Source: Curtobacterium sp. S6
GTDB taxonomy: Bacteria > Actinomycetota > Actinomycetes > Actinomycetales > Micrococcaceae
Length of the DNA: 64,000 nucleotides
Direction of reading: 5' to 3'
Assembly: GCF_000710345.2 (NCBI RefSeq)
Contig: NZ_JHEL01000010.1
Coordinates: 186,001 to 250,000, forward strand
Below the pieces are notes generated by a model. The model saw nothing but the letters and a program-made list of their open reading frames with translations, was not told the DNA's origin and made no database searches. Shown here piece by piece: positions 56,614-64,000 of this stretch. Each line of letters starts with the position of its first letter. Positions within the stretch are counted from its first letter, which is position 1. A program made the translations under genes and the position numbers.

Positions 56614-57954
56614 ATGGCCGAACACAGCTTTGGATTCCGCACCCGCGCCCTGCACGCCGGCGGAACACCCGACTCGGAACATGGCGCCCGCGCCGTGCCG
56701 ATCTACCAGTCGACCTCCTTCGTCTTCAAGGACTCCGACGACGCGGCCAACCTGTTCGCGCTCCAGAAGTATGGAAACATCTACTCGCGGCTCGGCAATC
56801 CGACCGTCGCGGCCTTCGAGGAGCGCGTCGCGTCTCTGGAAGGCGGCATCGGCGCGGTCGCCACGTCCTCGGGCATGGCCGCCGAATTCATCACCTTCGC
56901 CGCCCTAACCCAGGCCGGGGACCACATCGTCTCCTCCTCGCAGCTCTACGGCGGCACCGTGACCCAGCTCGACGTCACGCTTCGTCGGTTTGGGGTCGAG
57001 ACCAGCTTCGTCGACTCGATGGACCCCGCCGCGTTCAAGGCCGAGATCCGGGAGAACACCCGCGCGATCTACACCGAGGCCGTCTCGAATCCGGCCTGCC
57101 AGGTCGCCGATCTGGAGGGGCTCGCCGAGATCGCCCACGAGGCAGGAATCCCCCTGATCGTGGACGCCACGATCTCGACCCCGTACCTCATCCGGCCCTT
57201 CGAGCACGGCGCGGACATCGTGATTCACTCCGCGACCAAGTTCATCGGCGGTCACGGCACAACCCTGGGCGGCGTCGTCGTGGAATCCGGGAAATTCGAC
57301 TGGGGCAACGGCAACTTCCCGTCGATGACGGAGCCGGTGCCCTCGTACAACGGCGTCTCCTGGTGGGGAAATTTCGGTGAATACGGATTCCTGACCAAAT
57401 TGCGCTCCGAACAGCTGCGCGACATCGGCCCCTCGTTGGCCCCACAGTCGGCCTTTTCCCTGATCCAGGGCCTCGAGACCCTCCCCCAGCGCATGGACGC
57501 ACACCTGGCCAACGCCCGCAACGTCGTCGAGTGGCTCAATACGGACCCGCGCATCGCATATGTTCACTACGCCGGCCTGCCGGACCACCCGCACTACGAG
57601 CGCGCGCAGAAGTACTTGCCTTTGGGCGTGGGTTCGGTCTTCAGCTTCGGCGTGGCCGAGGCGAACGGCCTGAACGGACGCGAGGTCGGCGGACGCTTCA
57701 TCGAGAACCTGCAGCTCGCGAGCCACCTGGCGAATATCGGGGACGCGCGAACCCTGGTGCTTCACCCCGCCTCGACGACCCACCAGCAGCTCACCCCCGA
57801 ACAGCTCGAGGCGGGAGGTGTCGGTGCGGATCTCATTCGCATCTCCGTCGGCCTGGAAGACCCCGAGGACATCATTTGGGATCTTGACCAGGCGTTGACC
57901 GCCGCCACCGGCCTGACCCGAGATTCCGCGACCGAGCAGGAGGCCACGAAATGA
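56614..57954 (+). CDS. metY: O-acetylhomoserine (thiol)-lyase
   Basis: Direct sulfhydrylation of O-acetylhomoserine to homocysteine for methionine synthesis. 446 residues, Cys/Met-metabolism PLP family: YGNIYSRLGNPTV, ATSSGMAAEF, SSSQLYGGT and IHSATKFIGGHG with PLP Lys209; the long insertion around EPVPSYNG is typical of MetY. The 261 bases upstream hold no recognisable SAM riboswitch. ATGA overlap with the CoA-binding protein gene. Confidence 0.92.
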   Translation: MAEHSFGFRTRALHAGGTPDSEHGARAVPIYQSTSFVFKDSDDAANLFALQKYGNIYSRLGNPTVAAFEERVASLEGGIGAVATSSGMAAEFITFAALTQAGDHIVSSSQLYGGTVTQLDVTLRRFGVETSFVDSMDPAAFKAEIRENTRAIYTEAVSNPACQVADLEGLAEIAHEAGIPLIVDATISTPYLIRPFEHGADIVIHSATKFIGGHGTTLGGVVVESGKFDWGNGNFPSMTEPVPSYNGVSWWGNFGEYGFLTKLRSEQLRDIGPSLAPQSAFSLIQGLETLPQRMDAHLANARNVVEWLNTDPRIAYVHYAGLPDHPHYERAQKYLPLGVGSVFSFGVAEANGLNGREVGGRFIENLQLASHLANIGDARTLVLHPASTTHQQLTPEQLEAGGVGADLIRISVGLEDPEDIIWDLDQALTAATGLTRDSATEQEATK

Positions 57955-58466
57955 CCCAGTCACAGAATTCGGAGCGGTCCTGGCAGGGCCCGAGCGCCCC
58001 GGAACGACTCAACATCCTGCACAACACCCGATCGGTCGCGATCATCGGCATGTCCGATAAGCCGGCCCGCGCCTCGTACTTTGTCTCGACGTACCTGTTG
58101 TCGAGCTCGCCGTACCGGGTCTACTTCGTCAATCCGATCCTCGCGGAGAAGGGCAAGGAGGTTCTCGGCCAGAAGGTCTACGCCTCGCTCGCGGACCTAC
58201 CCGAGGTTCCCGACGTCGTCGACGTGTTCCGACGCCACGACGACCTCCCCGGCGTGGCCGAGGAAGCCGTCGCCGTCGGCGCCAAGACCCTCTGGTTACA
58301 GCTCGGGTCCTGGAACGAGGAAGCGGCCGCGATCGCCGAAAAGGGCGGACTCAACGTGGTCATGGACCAGTGCATCAAGATCGAGCACGCGCGCTTCCAC
58401 GGAGGACTTCACCTGGCCGGCTTCAACACCGGCGTGATCTCGTCCAAGAGGCAGCGAACCGCCTAG
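57951..58466 (+). CDS. CoA-binding domain protein (YccU-like)
   Basis: 171 residues, one Rossmann-type CoA-binding domain: SVAIIGMSDKPARASYFVSTYLL, YRVYFVNP and NVVMDQCIKIEHARF. This small family is often placed directly after metY in Actinobacteria; no activity established. Overlaps metY by 4 bases. Confidence 0.88.
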   Translation: MTQSQNSERSWQGPSAPERLNILHNTRSVAIIGMSDKPARASYFVSTYLLSSSPYRVYFVNPILAEKGKEVLGQKVYASLADLPEVPDVVDVFRRHDDLPGVAEEAVAVGAKTLWLQLGSWNEEAAAIAEKGGLNVVMDQCIKIEHARFHGGLHLAGFNTGVISSKRQRTA

Positions 58467-58481
58467 CCCCTGGCACAGACA

Positions 58482-58518
58482 AGCCCGGCCCCGGAGAATT
58501 CCTCTCCGGGGCCGGGCT
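58482..58518. terminator. Bidirectional terminator after the metY operon
   Basis: Perfect 16-base arms (AGCCCGGCCCCGGAGA at 58482-58497, complement 58503-58518) with a 5-base loop; between convergent genes. Confidence 0.88.
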
Positions 58519-58556
58519 CGTTGTTGCGCGGGAGTCACGTTCCCAGCTCCGCAACC

Positions 58557-59270
58557 TTAGGACGACGAGGAGGCCGAGGAGCCGCTCTCGGCATCGGGGC
58601 CCCACTTGGTGAAGCCGTCGGTGCTCCCGCCTTCCTTGAAGCCGTATTTAGACTGGTTCTCTTCGCTCGCGTCGAAGCGCCAGTCATTGTCCTTCCACTC
58701 CACCGTGAAAGTCATAACGCCGAGGGATTCCTTCGAATCCATGCCGAAGGCGATCTCGTAGGTGGCCTTGTCCTTGGTGTAATCCGTGACCTTGTATCCG
58801 GAAACCTGGATCTTGCCCTTGAGCTGATCTTCCTGACCGGCGTACTCGGCGGGCTTATCCTTATACTCCTCGACCAGCTTGTCGCGGTCGGAGTTATCGA
58901 TGGCCTGCGTGCTGGTGATCTCGCTCATCAGCTTGTAGTCGCCGATCACCAGCGGGGTGCCGTACTGCGTCGCGGCAAACAGTCCCCCTTCGGGAGAATG
59001 CGCAAAGCACGAGGGCACCTTGTTGTCATCGGTTTTTTCGGGGCCGTATTCATCGGAACTCGGAACCTTGACGTCCAAGGAACTCGGCTTCCAATCCGCC
59101 TTCGGCGCCGAATCGATGCTGGTCTTATCCGAGGCGTCCTTCTTGCAGATCGACGTCTCCGAGGAAGAGTCGCCCGACGCGCTCGAGCCCCCGGCTCCGC
59201 AGCCCGCCAGGGCCAGGACTCCGATGGCGGCCAATCCGGCGGTGCGATATACGTGGTTCAGTCTCGACAT
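58557..59270 (-). CDS. Uncharacterised secreted lipoprotein
   Basis: 237 residues with signal peptide and lipobox LAGC, followed by a Ser/Gly-rich spacer and an all-soluble domain rich in Lys/Asp (CFAHSPEGGLFAATQYG, TYEIAFGMDSKESLGVMTFTVEWKDNDWRFD). Such domains occur in actinobacterial envelope proteins of unknown role. GAGGTAAATC precedes ATG. Ends in a Ser-rich tail. Confidence 0.75.
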   Translation of the reverse strand: MSRLNHVYRTAGLAAIGVLALAGCGAGGSSASGDSSSETSICKKDASDKTSIDSAPKADWKPSSLDVKVPSSDEYGPEKTDDNKVPSCFAHSPEGGLFAATQYGTPLVIGDYKLMSEITSTQAIDNSDRDKLVEEYKDKPAEYAGQEDQLKGKIQVSGYKVTDYTKDKATYEIAFGMDSKESLGVMTFTVEWKDNDWRFDASEENQSKYGFKEGGSTDGFTKWGPDAESGSSASSSS

Positions 59271-59296
59271 GATTTACCTCAACGGTGGGGAAAATA

Positions 59297-59326
59297 GTGT
59301 GCATCACTATATTACGTGATGCACAC
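59297..59326. repeat. Inverted repeat between MFS and lipoprotein genes
   Basis: GTGTGCATCAC (59297-59307) and GTGATGCACAC (59316-59326) are perfect complements with an 8-base AT spacer. Read on the minus strand it is followed by TATTTT, fitting a terminator for the MFS gene; it may equally be an operator for the lipoprotein gene. Confidence 0.65.
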
Positions 59327-59355
59327 AACTTTCCTAGTCGGCACGCAGGTGAGAC

Positions 59356-60555
59356 TCAGGCCGGGATGCGTTCACGCTTTTCGAGCGCGATGTCCCGCAG
59401 CCAAATCACGACGCACAGCGCCGTCATGACGCTTCCGGCGATGCAGACCGCGAGCCACGCCCCGACGCTCCAGGCCCAAACGCCCACGCCAGACCCCACC
59501 GCCGCGCCCACGAAATAAACGGTCATGTATACCGAGTTAAGGCGGTTTCGAGCCGACGGGTCGAGGGTATAGACCGTATTCATCGAGATGATGTGCACCA
59601 ATTGGATGCCGACGTCCGTCAGCACCATGCCGACGCAGAACCAGATCACGCTGTGGCCGCCCAGGTAGAAGGCGGCCCACCCGAGAGCCAAGGCGACGAG
59701 CCCCATCAAAGTGCCCCGTCGGCCATGCCCCTTGTCCACCATGCCTCCGGCCACGCTGGCCATCAGGGCGCCCGCAAGTCCGGTCAGGCCCACGAGACCG
59801 ATCACCGTGGGGCTCAGGCGGAAGGGATCACCGGCAAGCAACAGGGTGGTCGTCGCGAAAATCGCGCTCATCGAGGCGAAAGAGATCCCCGAGATCAGCG
59901 AGCGCGTCCGGAGCCTCGGGTGACGGCGGATCATCCGCGCCATCGAGGTGACGAGGCCGAGATAGTTCGGGGGATTCTCGGGATACGAGGGCGGAAGCAC
60001 CCGCCACAGGCCGATCCCGATAAGGATCATGAGCACGGCCGAGACGTGATAGATCAGGGTCCATCCGCCGATGTCGGAGAGGACCCCGGCCACCGCGCGG
60101 GCCAGAAGCACGCCCACCAGCAGGCCCGACATGACGGTCCCGACGGCCTTGCCACCCTTTCCCGCGGGGGCGAGGATCGCGGCGTAAGGCACCAGAACCT
60201 GCGCCGCGACAGAGAACAGCCCCGCCACGGCGACGCCGATCATGAAGACCCCGAAGGCGGGAGCGAATCCCGCCAAGGCCTGCCCCACCGCGGTGAGACC
60301 GATCAGCCCGACCGTCAGTTTCCGGCGTTCCATGAGATCACCGAGAGGGGTCAAGAAGATCAGCCCCACCGCGTAGGACACCTGCGCCACGGTCACCGAC
60401 GTCGCCGCGGTGGCCGTGCTGACGCCCAGTGCGTGCGAGATTTCGTCGAGCAGCGGCTGGTTGAAATAGTTGCCACCCGCACACAACCCGGTGGCCAAGC
60501 ACATCAGGAAGAGAATGCTACGGGTCAGGTGCGGGGCGGGCTGAGAGGAGGTCAC
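59356..60555 (-). CDS. MFS transporter
   Basis: 399 residues, 12 helices. The loop motif GDLMERRKLTVGLIG between helices 2 and 3 is the MFS signature; GNYFNQPLLDEISHALG at the start matches the YgaY/YtbD-like efflux group. Substrate unknown. GTG start with GGGAGG almost touching it, so the start is not certain. Confidence 0.85.
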   Translation of the reverse strand: MTSSQPAPHLTRSILFLMCLATGLCAGGNYFNQPLLDEISHALGVSTATAATSVTVAQVSYAVGLIFLTPLGDLMERRKLTVGLIGLTAVGQALAGFAPAFGVFMIGVAVAGLFSVAAQVLVPYAAILAPAGKGGKAVGTVMSGLLVGVLLARAVAGVLSDIGGWTLIYHVSAVLMILIGIGLWRVLPPSYPENPPNYLGLVTSMARMIRRHPRLRTRSLISGISFASMSAIFATTTLLLAGDPFRLSPTVIGLVGLTGLAGALMASVAGGMVDKGHGRRGTLMGLVALALGWAAFYLGGHSVIWFCVGMVLTDVGIQLVHIISMNTVYTLDPSARNRLNSVYMTVYFVGAAVGSGVGVWAWSVGAWLAVCIAGSVMTALCVVIWLRDIALEKRERIPA

Positions 60556-60583
60556 CCTCCCATGTTAAGCGGTGCCGAAGGGG

Positions 60584-61609
60584 TCACCGGTAGACGCGGA
60601 TGCTCCCGTCGTAGATATTCCATCCGATGACGTATCCCTTGGAGAAGTTCTGCCGCATCTCGTTTCCGTACCGGTACTCGTTCGAGACCGGGAATCCGTA
60701 GCCGCGTTCGTAATCGGCGGCCGACCAGAACTTCCCGATCCCGCCGAATTCCTTGACGATGTAGGCTCCGGTCCTCTCGCTCCAGAGGAACTTGAACCGA
60801 CGCCCCGAGCCATCCTCGAAGATCTGGTAACGTCCGCCGGTCGCGTTGCTCTCGGCCATGACCGGACGACCGAAGGCCCCGGAACCACCGTTGGTCGCGT
60901 AGGTGACGCCAATGGCCCCGTAAGGGGTGAAGGAAGAGGACTGAGGCATGACCCCGCCGCCCACCGTGGGCGAGGCGTCGGCCGGGGCGCCGCCATTGCG
61001 GTACCCGTAGAGATTCACGCTGCCGAGGATCTGCCAGGGCTGCCCCGTGTTGCTCAACCGCCCGTCGGCGTAGCTCAATCCGATCCCGATGACCTGTGCG
61101 TTCGGGTTCAGGATCGCGGCGTTATGGGCGGGAGAGGTCTTCCACCACGCCAACAACTGCATCACGTCTCGCTGGTAGCTCAGCGCGATGACCTCGTTGG
61201 CGTGGGTGTAGCGGCCCGCCCTCGCATCCGTGAGGAAGTCGTTGGTGTGATAGTAGTTCTCGGCCACGATCTGGGCGTCGGAGTGTGGCTGTTCGATCTC
61301 GCTGAGGCGAGCGGAGTACGTGACGGGGTTCAGCCCACGCGACATGCGGTAGGCATTGATGCCGTCGAGCAGGCGCTGGGTGTCGGACTGGCGCTGCGCA
61401 TCCCCGACCCGAACCAGATCTTGGGTAGCCGCGTGAGCCGGGGTCGCGCTGTGCAACTGCATGCCGGTCAGCGCGGTGGTTGCCAGCGCGGAGGCCGCGA
61501 TGGCAACGCGGGTGCTTCGAGAGCCGAAAGCCCCCTGCACCGTGGAAACCATGCCGCGTCGAGCGGTGGCATGGCGCGGGACGTACCGGCGGGACTTCGA
61601 GTGGCCCAT
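60584..61609 (-). CDS. Secreted CAP/SCP-domain protein with LGFP repeats
   Basis: 341 residues. A long basic signal region ends near THAAT (about residue 60). CAP domain at about 70-200: LLDGINAYRMSRGLNPVTYS, ENYYHTND, WWKTSPAHNAAILNPN. Residues about 225-340 carry two to three LGFP repeats (GAIGVTYATNGG, EFGGIGKFWSAADYERGYGFPV), which bind the actinobacterial cell wall. An outward envelope protein; enzymatic activity unproven. ATG 61609 has GGAG about 11 bases before it. Confidence 0.85.
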   Translation of the reverse strand: MGHSKSRRYVPRHATARRGMVSTVQGAFGSRSTRVAIAASALATTALTGMQLHSATPAHAATQDLVRVGDAQRQSDTQRLLDGINAYRMSRGLNPVTYSARLSEIEQPHSDAQIVAENYYHTNDFLTDARAGRYTHANEVIALSYQRDVMQLLAWWKTSPAHNAAILNPNAQVIGIGLSYADGRLSNTGQPWQILGSVNLYGYRNGGAPADASPTVGGGVMPQSSSFTPYGAIGVTYATNGGSGAFGRPVMAESNATGGRYQIFEDGSGRRFKFLWSERTGAYIVKEFGGIGKFWSAADYERGYGFPVSNEYRYGNEMRQNFSKGYVIGWNIYDGSIRVYR

Positions 61610-61630
61610 GGTCAAGGCTCCGTTCAAATG

Positions 61631-61645
61631 GTGACGATAGTTAAC
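61631..61645 (-). promoter_or_regulatory. Possible MtrA-like direct repeat upstream of CAP/LGFP gene
   Basis: Minus strand GTTAACTATCGTCAC contains two GTNAC-like elements in tandem. MtrA regulates cell-wall hydrolase and envelope genes in Actinobacteria through similar repeats. The remaining 61646-61863 is AT-richer spacer without another clear feature. Confidence 0.25.
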
Positions 61646-61863
61646 ACGTGGAATTCGCCCCGAGCACGGCAAGGTGCATGAGTGATCGCTCTCGAGACAG
61701 GCAGAATTTTATAAAGAAACGGTCACGAAATTGGAGGGTTCATTCATCCACGAATCCTCGCCGTGATTGTTTTCCCTAGTCAGACGGCACAAAACTAAAA
61801 TTTGTCATAAATCGTCACGGGAGCATCGGGCCCCGGCCCGGCGTCCGGGCGCCCCGCCGCGGG

Positions 61864-62565
61864 TCAGCCCACGGCGTCGAAGACGTGGTCCGGCCACCCC
61901 TTCATCTCGCGGGAATCCTCGACGAGCAACCCCGCGATCCACACGTCCAGGATGCGCCCGTCGACGGCCCGCAACGCCCGCCTCAGCAGGCCCTCGTAGC
62001 TGAATCCCATGCGCCGGGCGAGACCTGCGGAGGCCACGTTGCCGACCATCGCGCGCCACTCGACGCGGTGGAGACCGAGCCCCGGGGGTTGGTGGTCGGA
62101 GGCGTCCGTCGAGGGACGGAAGGCGAAGTCGAGCACGAGCTCGCAGGCTTCCCGGGTCACGCCGAGGCCGCGGGCGGCGCGCGCGGTCCAAAACCCGATG
62201 GACGCGCCACCCGAGCCGCAGAGGCTCAAGCTCACGATCCCGGTGAAGAGCCCCAGATTCTCATGCCCCGGCGTCTGCTCCGCCGCCTCCTTAGGGACCT
62301 CCATGAGGCTTCCGTCATTCGGCCGCACCCCGTCCTCCTTGAGGTGCACGGCCCAGCTCAGGCAATCGCCCCTCGCCCACCCGGGGGCCACGAGCCCTTC
62401 GATGTACTCGAGGGCGTCGTCTTCGTCGTAGGGGGTGGGGACCTGCCCCGTCCACCGCGGTATCTCCGGGTCTTGGCACGCCGAGGCGATCGCCGCGACG
62501 TCGTCGGCGCAGGGCGGGTCTAGGGACAGACGTTCCGATACGAGGCTGACGTTACGCATGGCCAC
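61864..62565 (-). CDS. GNAT-family N-acetyltransferase
   Basis: 233 residues of the RimJ/RimL-like GNAT group: RLSLDPPCADDVAAIASACQDPEIPRWTG at the start, IGFWTARAARGLGVTREA (acetyl-CoA loop R/G-x-x-G) and LGLHRVEWRAMVGNVASAGLARRMGFSYEG. Substrate unknown. GTG 62565 follows GAGGG at 7 bases; ATG 62559 is possible. Confidence 0.87.
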   Translation of the reverse strand: MAMRNVSLVSERLSLDPPCADDVAAIASACQDPEIPRWTGQVPTPYDEDDALEYIEGLVAPGWARGDCLSWAVHLKEDGVRPNDGSLMEVPKEAAEQTPGHENLGLFTGIVSLSLCGSGGASIGFWTARAARGLGVTREACELVLDFAFRPSTDASDHQPPGLGLHRVEWRAMVGNVASAGLARRMGFSYEGLLRRALRAVDGRILDVWIAGLLVEDSREMKGWPDHVFDAVG

Positions 62566-62611
62566 ATGGTAGCCCTCGGTGACCCGGGGACCGAACGGGA
62601 AGCATACGCAA

Positions 62612-62653
62612 CGACGCCGGCCCCACGCGCACGGGGCGCTGGGGCCGGCGTCG
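62612..62653. terminator. Terminator downstream of the permease gene
   Basis: Perfect 14-base arms (CGACGCCGGCCCCA at 62612-62625, complement at 62640-62653) with a 14-base loop, between the permease and acetyltransferase genes. Confidence 0.8.
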
Positions 62654-62674
62654 GCAACCTAGGGGTTCGCGGTC

Positions 62675-64000
62675 CTAGCGGTCCCGTCGGGATTTGGCGG
62701 CTGGGCGCTGGGCGACCACGGGGTGGAGTCCGGTCACGCCTTCCCGCTCGGCGGCGATGTCCATGACGCGGCGTCGAACCATAAACCAACCGATGATCAG
62801 GGCGGGAATCACGATGATCATCGAGCCCAGGGTGAAGGTTCCGACCGGATAGTCGAGCGCGATCAACACCACGACGCCCGCGAGGAACAGGAGGACCAAC
62901 CAGTTAGTCAACGGAGCCAGCGGGGCGCGATAGTGCGGCCGCACATACCTGCCCTGCTTGGTCAGCGACACGAACTTCATGTGGCAGAGCGTGATCGTCA
63001 GCCAGGCGCTCATGATGCCGATCGAGGCGAAATTCAACACGATCTCGAAAGCGTTTTCGGGAACGAAGTAGTTCAACACGACGCCCAGGAGCGCCACGAT
63101 GGCCGTCAGGACGATCCCGCCGTACGGCACCCCGGACCTGGTCAGGTTCCGGGCGAAGGACGGCGCGGAGCCGGCCATCGCCATGGAGTGCATGATGCGG
63201 CCGGTCGAGTACAGGCCCGCGTTGAGCGAGGACAGGGCGGCGGTGATGACCACGAGCTGCATGATCGGGCCCGCGGCGTCCACGCCGATCGAGGCGAAGA
63301 AGGTCACGAACGGGCTCTCGGTCTCACTAAAGGAGGTGTACGGCAGCAAGAGGCAGAGCAGCAGGATCGAGCCAACGTAAAACACGGCGATACGAAGGAT
63401 CACGGTGTTGATCGCCTTGGGGATGATCTTCTCGGCGTTTTTCGTCTCGCCCGAGGTGGTTCCCACCAGCTCGATACCGGCGTACGCGAAGACGACGCCC
63501 TGGGCGATGATCAGCGCGGGCATCAGACCGTGCGGGAAGACGCCGCCGTTGTCGGTGATCAGGTGGAGGCCGACGGGCGAGCCGGTCGGCGTTCCGAAGA
63601 TCACGAAGATGATGCCCAGGATCAGGAAGATCACCAGGGCCGCGACCTTGATCAGGGAGAACCAAAACTCCATCTCACCGAAGACCTTGACCGAAATCAG
63701 GTTCATGGCGACCACGATCACCACGACGAAGAAGGCAATGACCCACTGCGGAATGTCGCCGAAGAACGGCAGGTACTGACCGAACCATCGGACATAGATC
63801 GCGATGGCCGTGGCGTCGACCACGGCCGTGGTGGCCCAGAACAGCCAGTACATCCACCCGGAAAAATACGCGGCCTTCTCGCCGAAGAATTCGCGGGAGT
63901 AAGAGACGAAAGAGCCGGAGGACGGTCGGTGCACCACCAATTCGCCGAGGCTCCGCAGGATCAGATACCCCATAAAACCGCAGACGGCGTAGACGATGAA
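62675..64000 (-). CDS. Amino acid permease, asparagine-permease-like (cut by window edge)
   Basis: At least 441 residues; frame open to the window end, so the N-terminal two helices are missing. APC superfamily: GELVVHRPSSGSFVSYSREFFG, YFSGWMYWLFWATTAVVDATAIA, EMEFWFSLIKV, LITDNGGVFPHGL, GVVFAYAGIELVGTTSGETKN and SSLNAGLYSTGRI are close to AnsP-type L-asparagine permeases. Exact amino acid cannot be settled from sequence alone. Confidence 0.87.
   Translation of the reverse strand, partial: FIVYAVCGFMGYLILRSLGELVVHRPSSGSFVSYSREFFGEKAAYFSGWMYWLFWATTAVVDATAIAIYVRWFGQYLPFFGDIPQWVIAFFVVVIVVAMNLISVKVFGEMEFWFSLIKVAALVIFLILGIIFVIFGTPTGSPVGLHLITDNGGVFPHGLMPALIIAQGVVFAYAGIELVGTTSGETKNAEKIIPKAINTVILRIAVFYVGSILLLCLLLPYTSFSETESPFVTFFASIGVDAAGPIMQLVVITAALSSLNAGLYSTGRIMHSMAMAGSAPSFARNLTRSGVPYGGIVLTAIVALLGVVLNYFVPENAFEIVLNFASIGIMSAWLTITLCHMKFVSLTKQGRYVRPHYRAPLAPLTNWLVLLFLAGVVVLIALDYPVGTFTLGSMIIVIPALIIGWFMVRRRVMDIAAEREGVTGLHPVVAQRPAAKSRRDR

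Noticed and set aside
61610-61863. Cyclic di-AMP (ydaO-type) riboswitch before the CAP/LGFP gene
   Set aside because: The conserved core bases of that riboswitch are not present.

Overview
The window is high-GC DNA (visually mid-60s % G+C) with actinobacterial gene content and order: an FtsH with a HEGGH zinc motif, a DUF2342-type zinc protease next to tilS, a PBP4-type dacB next to ppa, DUF3180 and DUF2520 proteins inside a folate/pantothenate operon, and many GTGA/ATGA start-stop overlaps. The layout fits Micrococcales, probably Micrococcaceae; genus cannot be fixed from sequence alone. Both edges cut genes: lysS on the left and an asparagine-type permease on the right.

Region 1 (1-17.6 kb) is a housekeeping block. 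Read right to left on the minus strand it runs zinc protease, tilS, hpt, ftsH, folE-folP-folB-folK, DUF3180, two PH-domain proteins, a DUF2520 Rossmann protein, panC and lysS; dacB and ppa lie beyond. Two unusual secreted-protein genes (a Tat-signal protein and a metzincin-type protease) sit between the zinc protease and dacB. Region 2 (17.6-26.4 kb) is accessory metabolism: M20 amidohydrolase, macro-domain protein, a GntR regulator divergent from an NCS1 permease/flavoprotein pair, a cupin/methyltransferase pair, an AT-rich Abi (HEPN-type) abortive infection gene and a YtcJ-like amidohydrolase.

Region 3 (26.4-51.2 kb) is an amino-sugar locus: murP-murQ-murR for N-acetylmuramate; a GlcNAc-type PTS EIIC with a separate EIIB and its GntR/UTRA regulator; nagA-nagR divergent from nagB around paired operators; and a sialate operon (Dpp-type ABC transporter with a fused permease-ATPase, then nanA-nanK-nanE) controlled by a divergent FCD-type GntR (NanR-like). 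Sialate and MurNAc products converge on GlcNAc-6-P and fructose-6-P through NagA/NagB. Embedded in this locus are a ribonucleotide reductase pair, nrdI-nrdF, and a large RecB-nuclease/helicase protein.

The most striking item is NrdF at 30.45-31.48 kb. Three metal-ligand glutamates are replaced by Gln, Ser and Lys (the 'QSK' pattern) while the radical tyrosine is kept. That is the signature of the metal-free class Ie radical subunit. It has nrdI beside it but no nrdE in the window.

Region 4 (51.2-64 kb) holds an HTH protein, an AT-rich micro-operon of three very small proteins with its own promoter and terminator, an osmoprotectant (OpuB/ProU-like) ABC transporter, metY with a CoA-binding protein, a lipoprotein, an MFS transporter, a secreted CAP/LGFP protein, a GNAT acetyltransferase and the permease. 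No rRNA, tRNA, CRISPR array, insertion sequence or prophage was seen.
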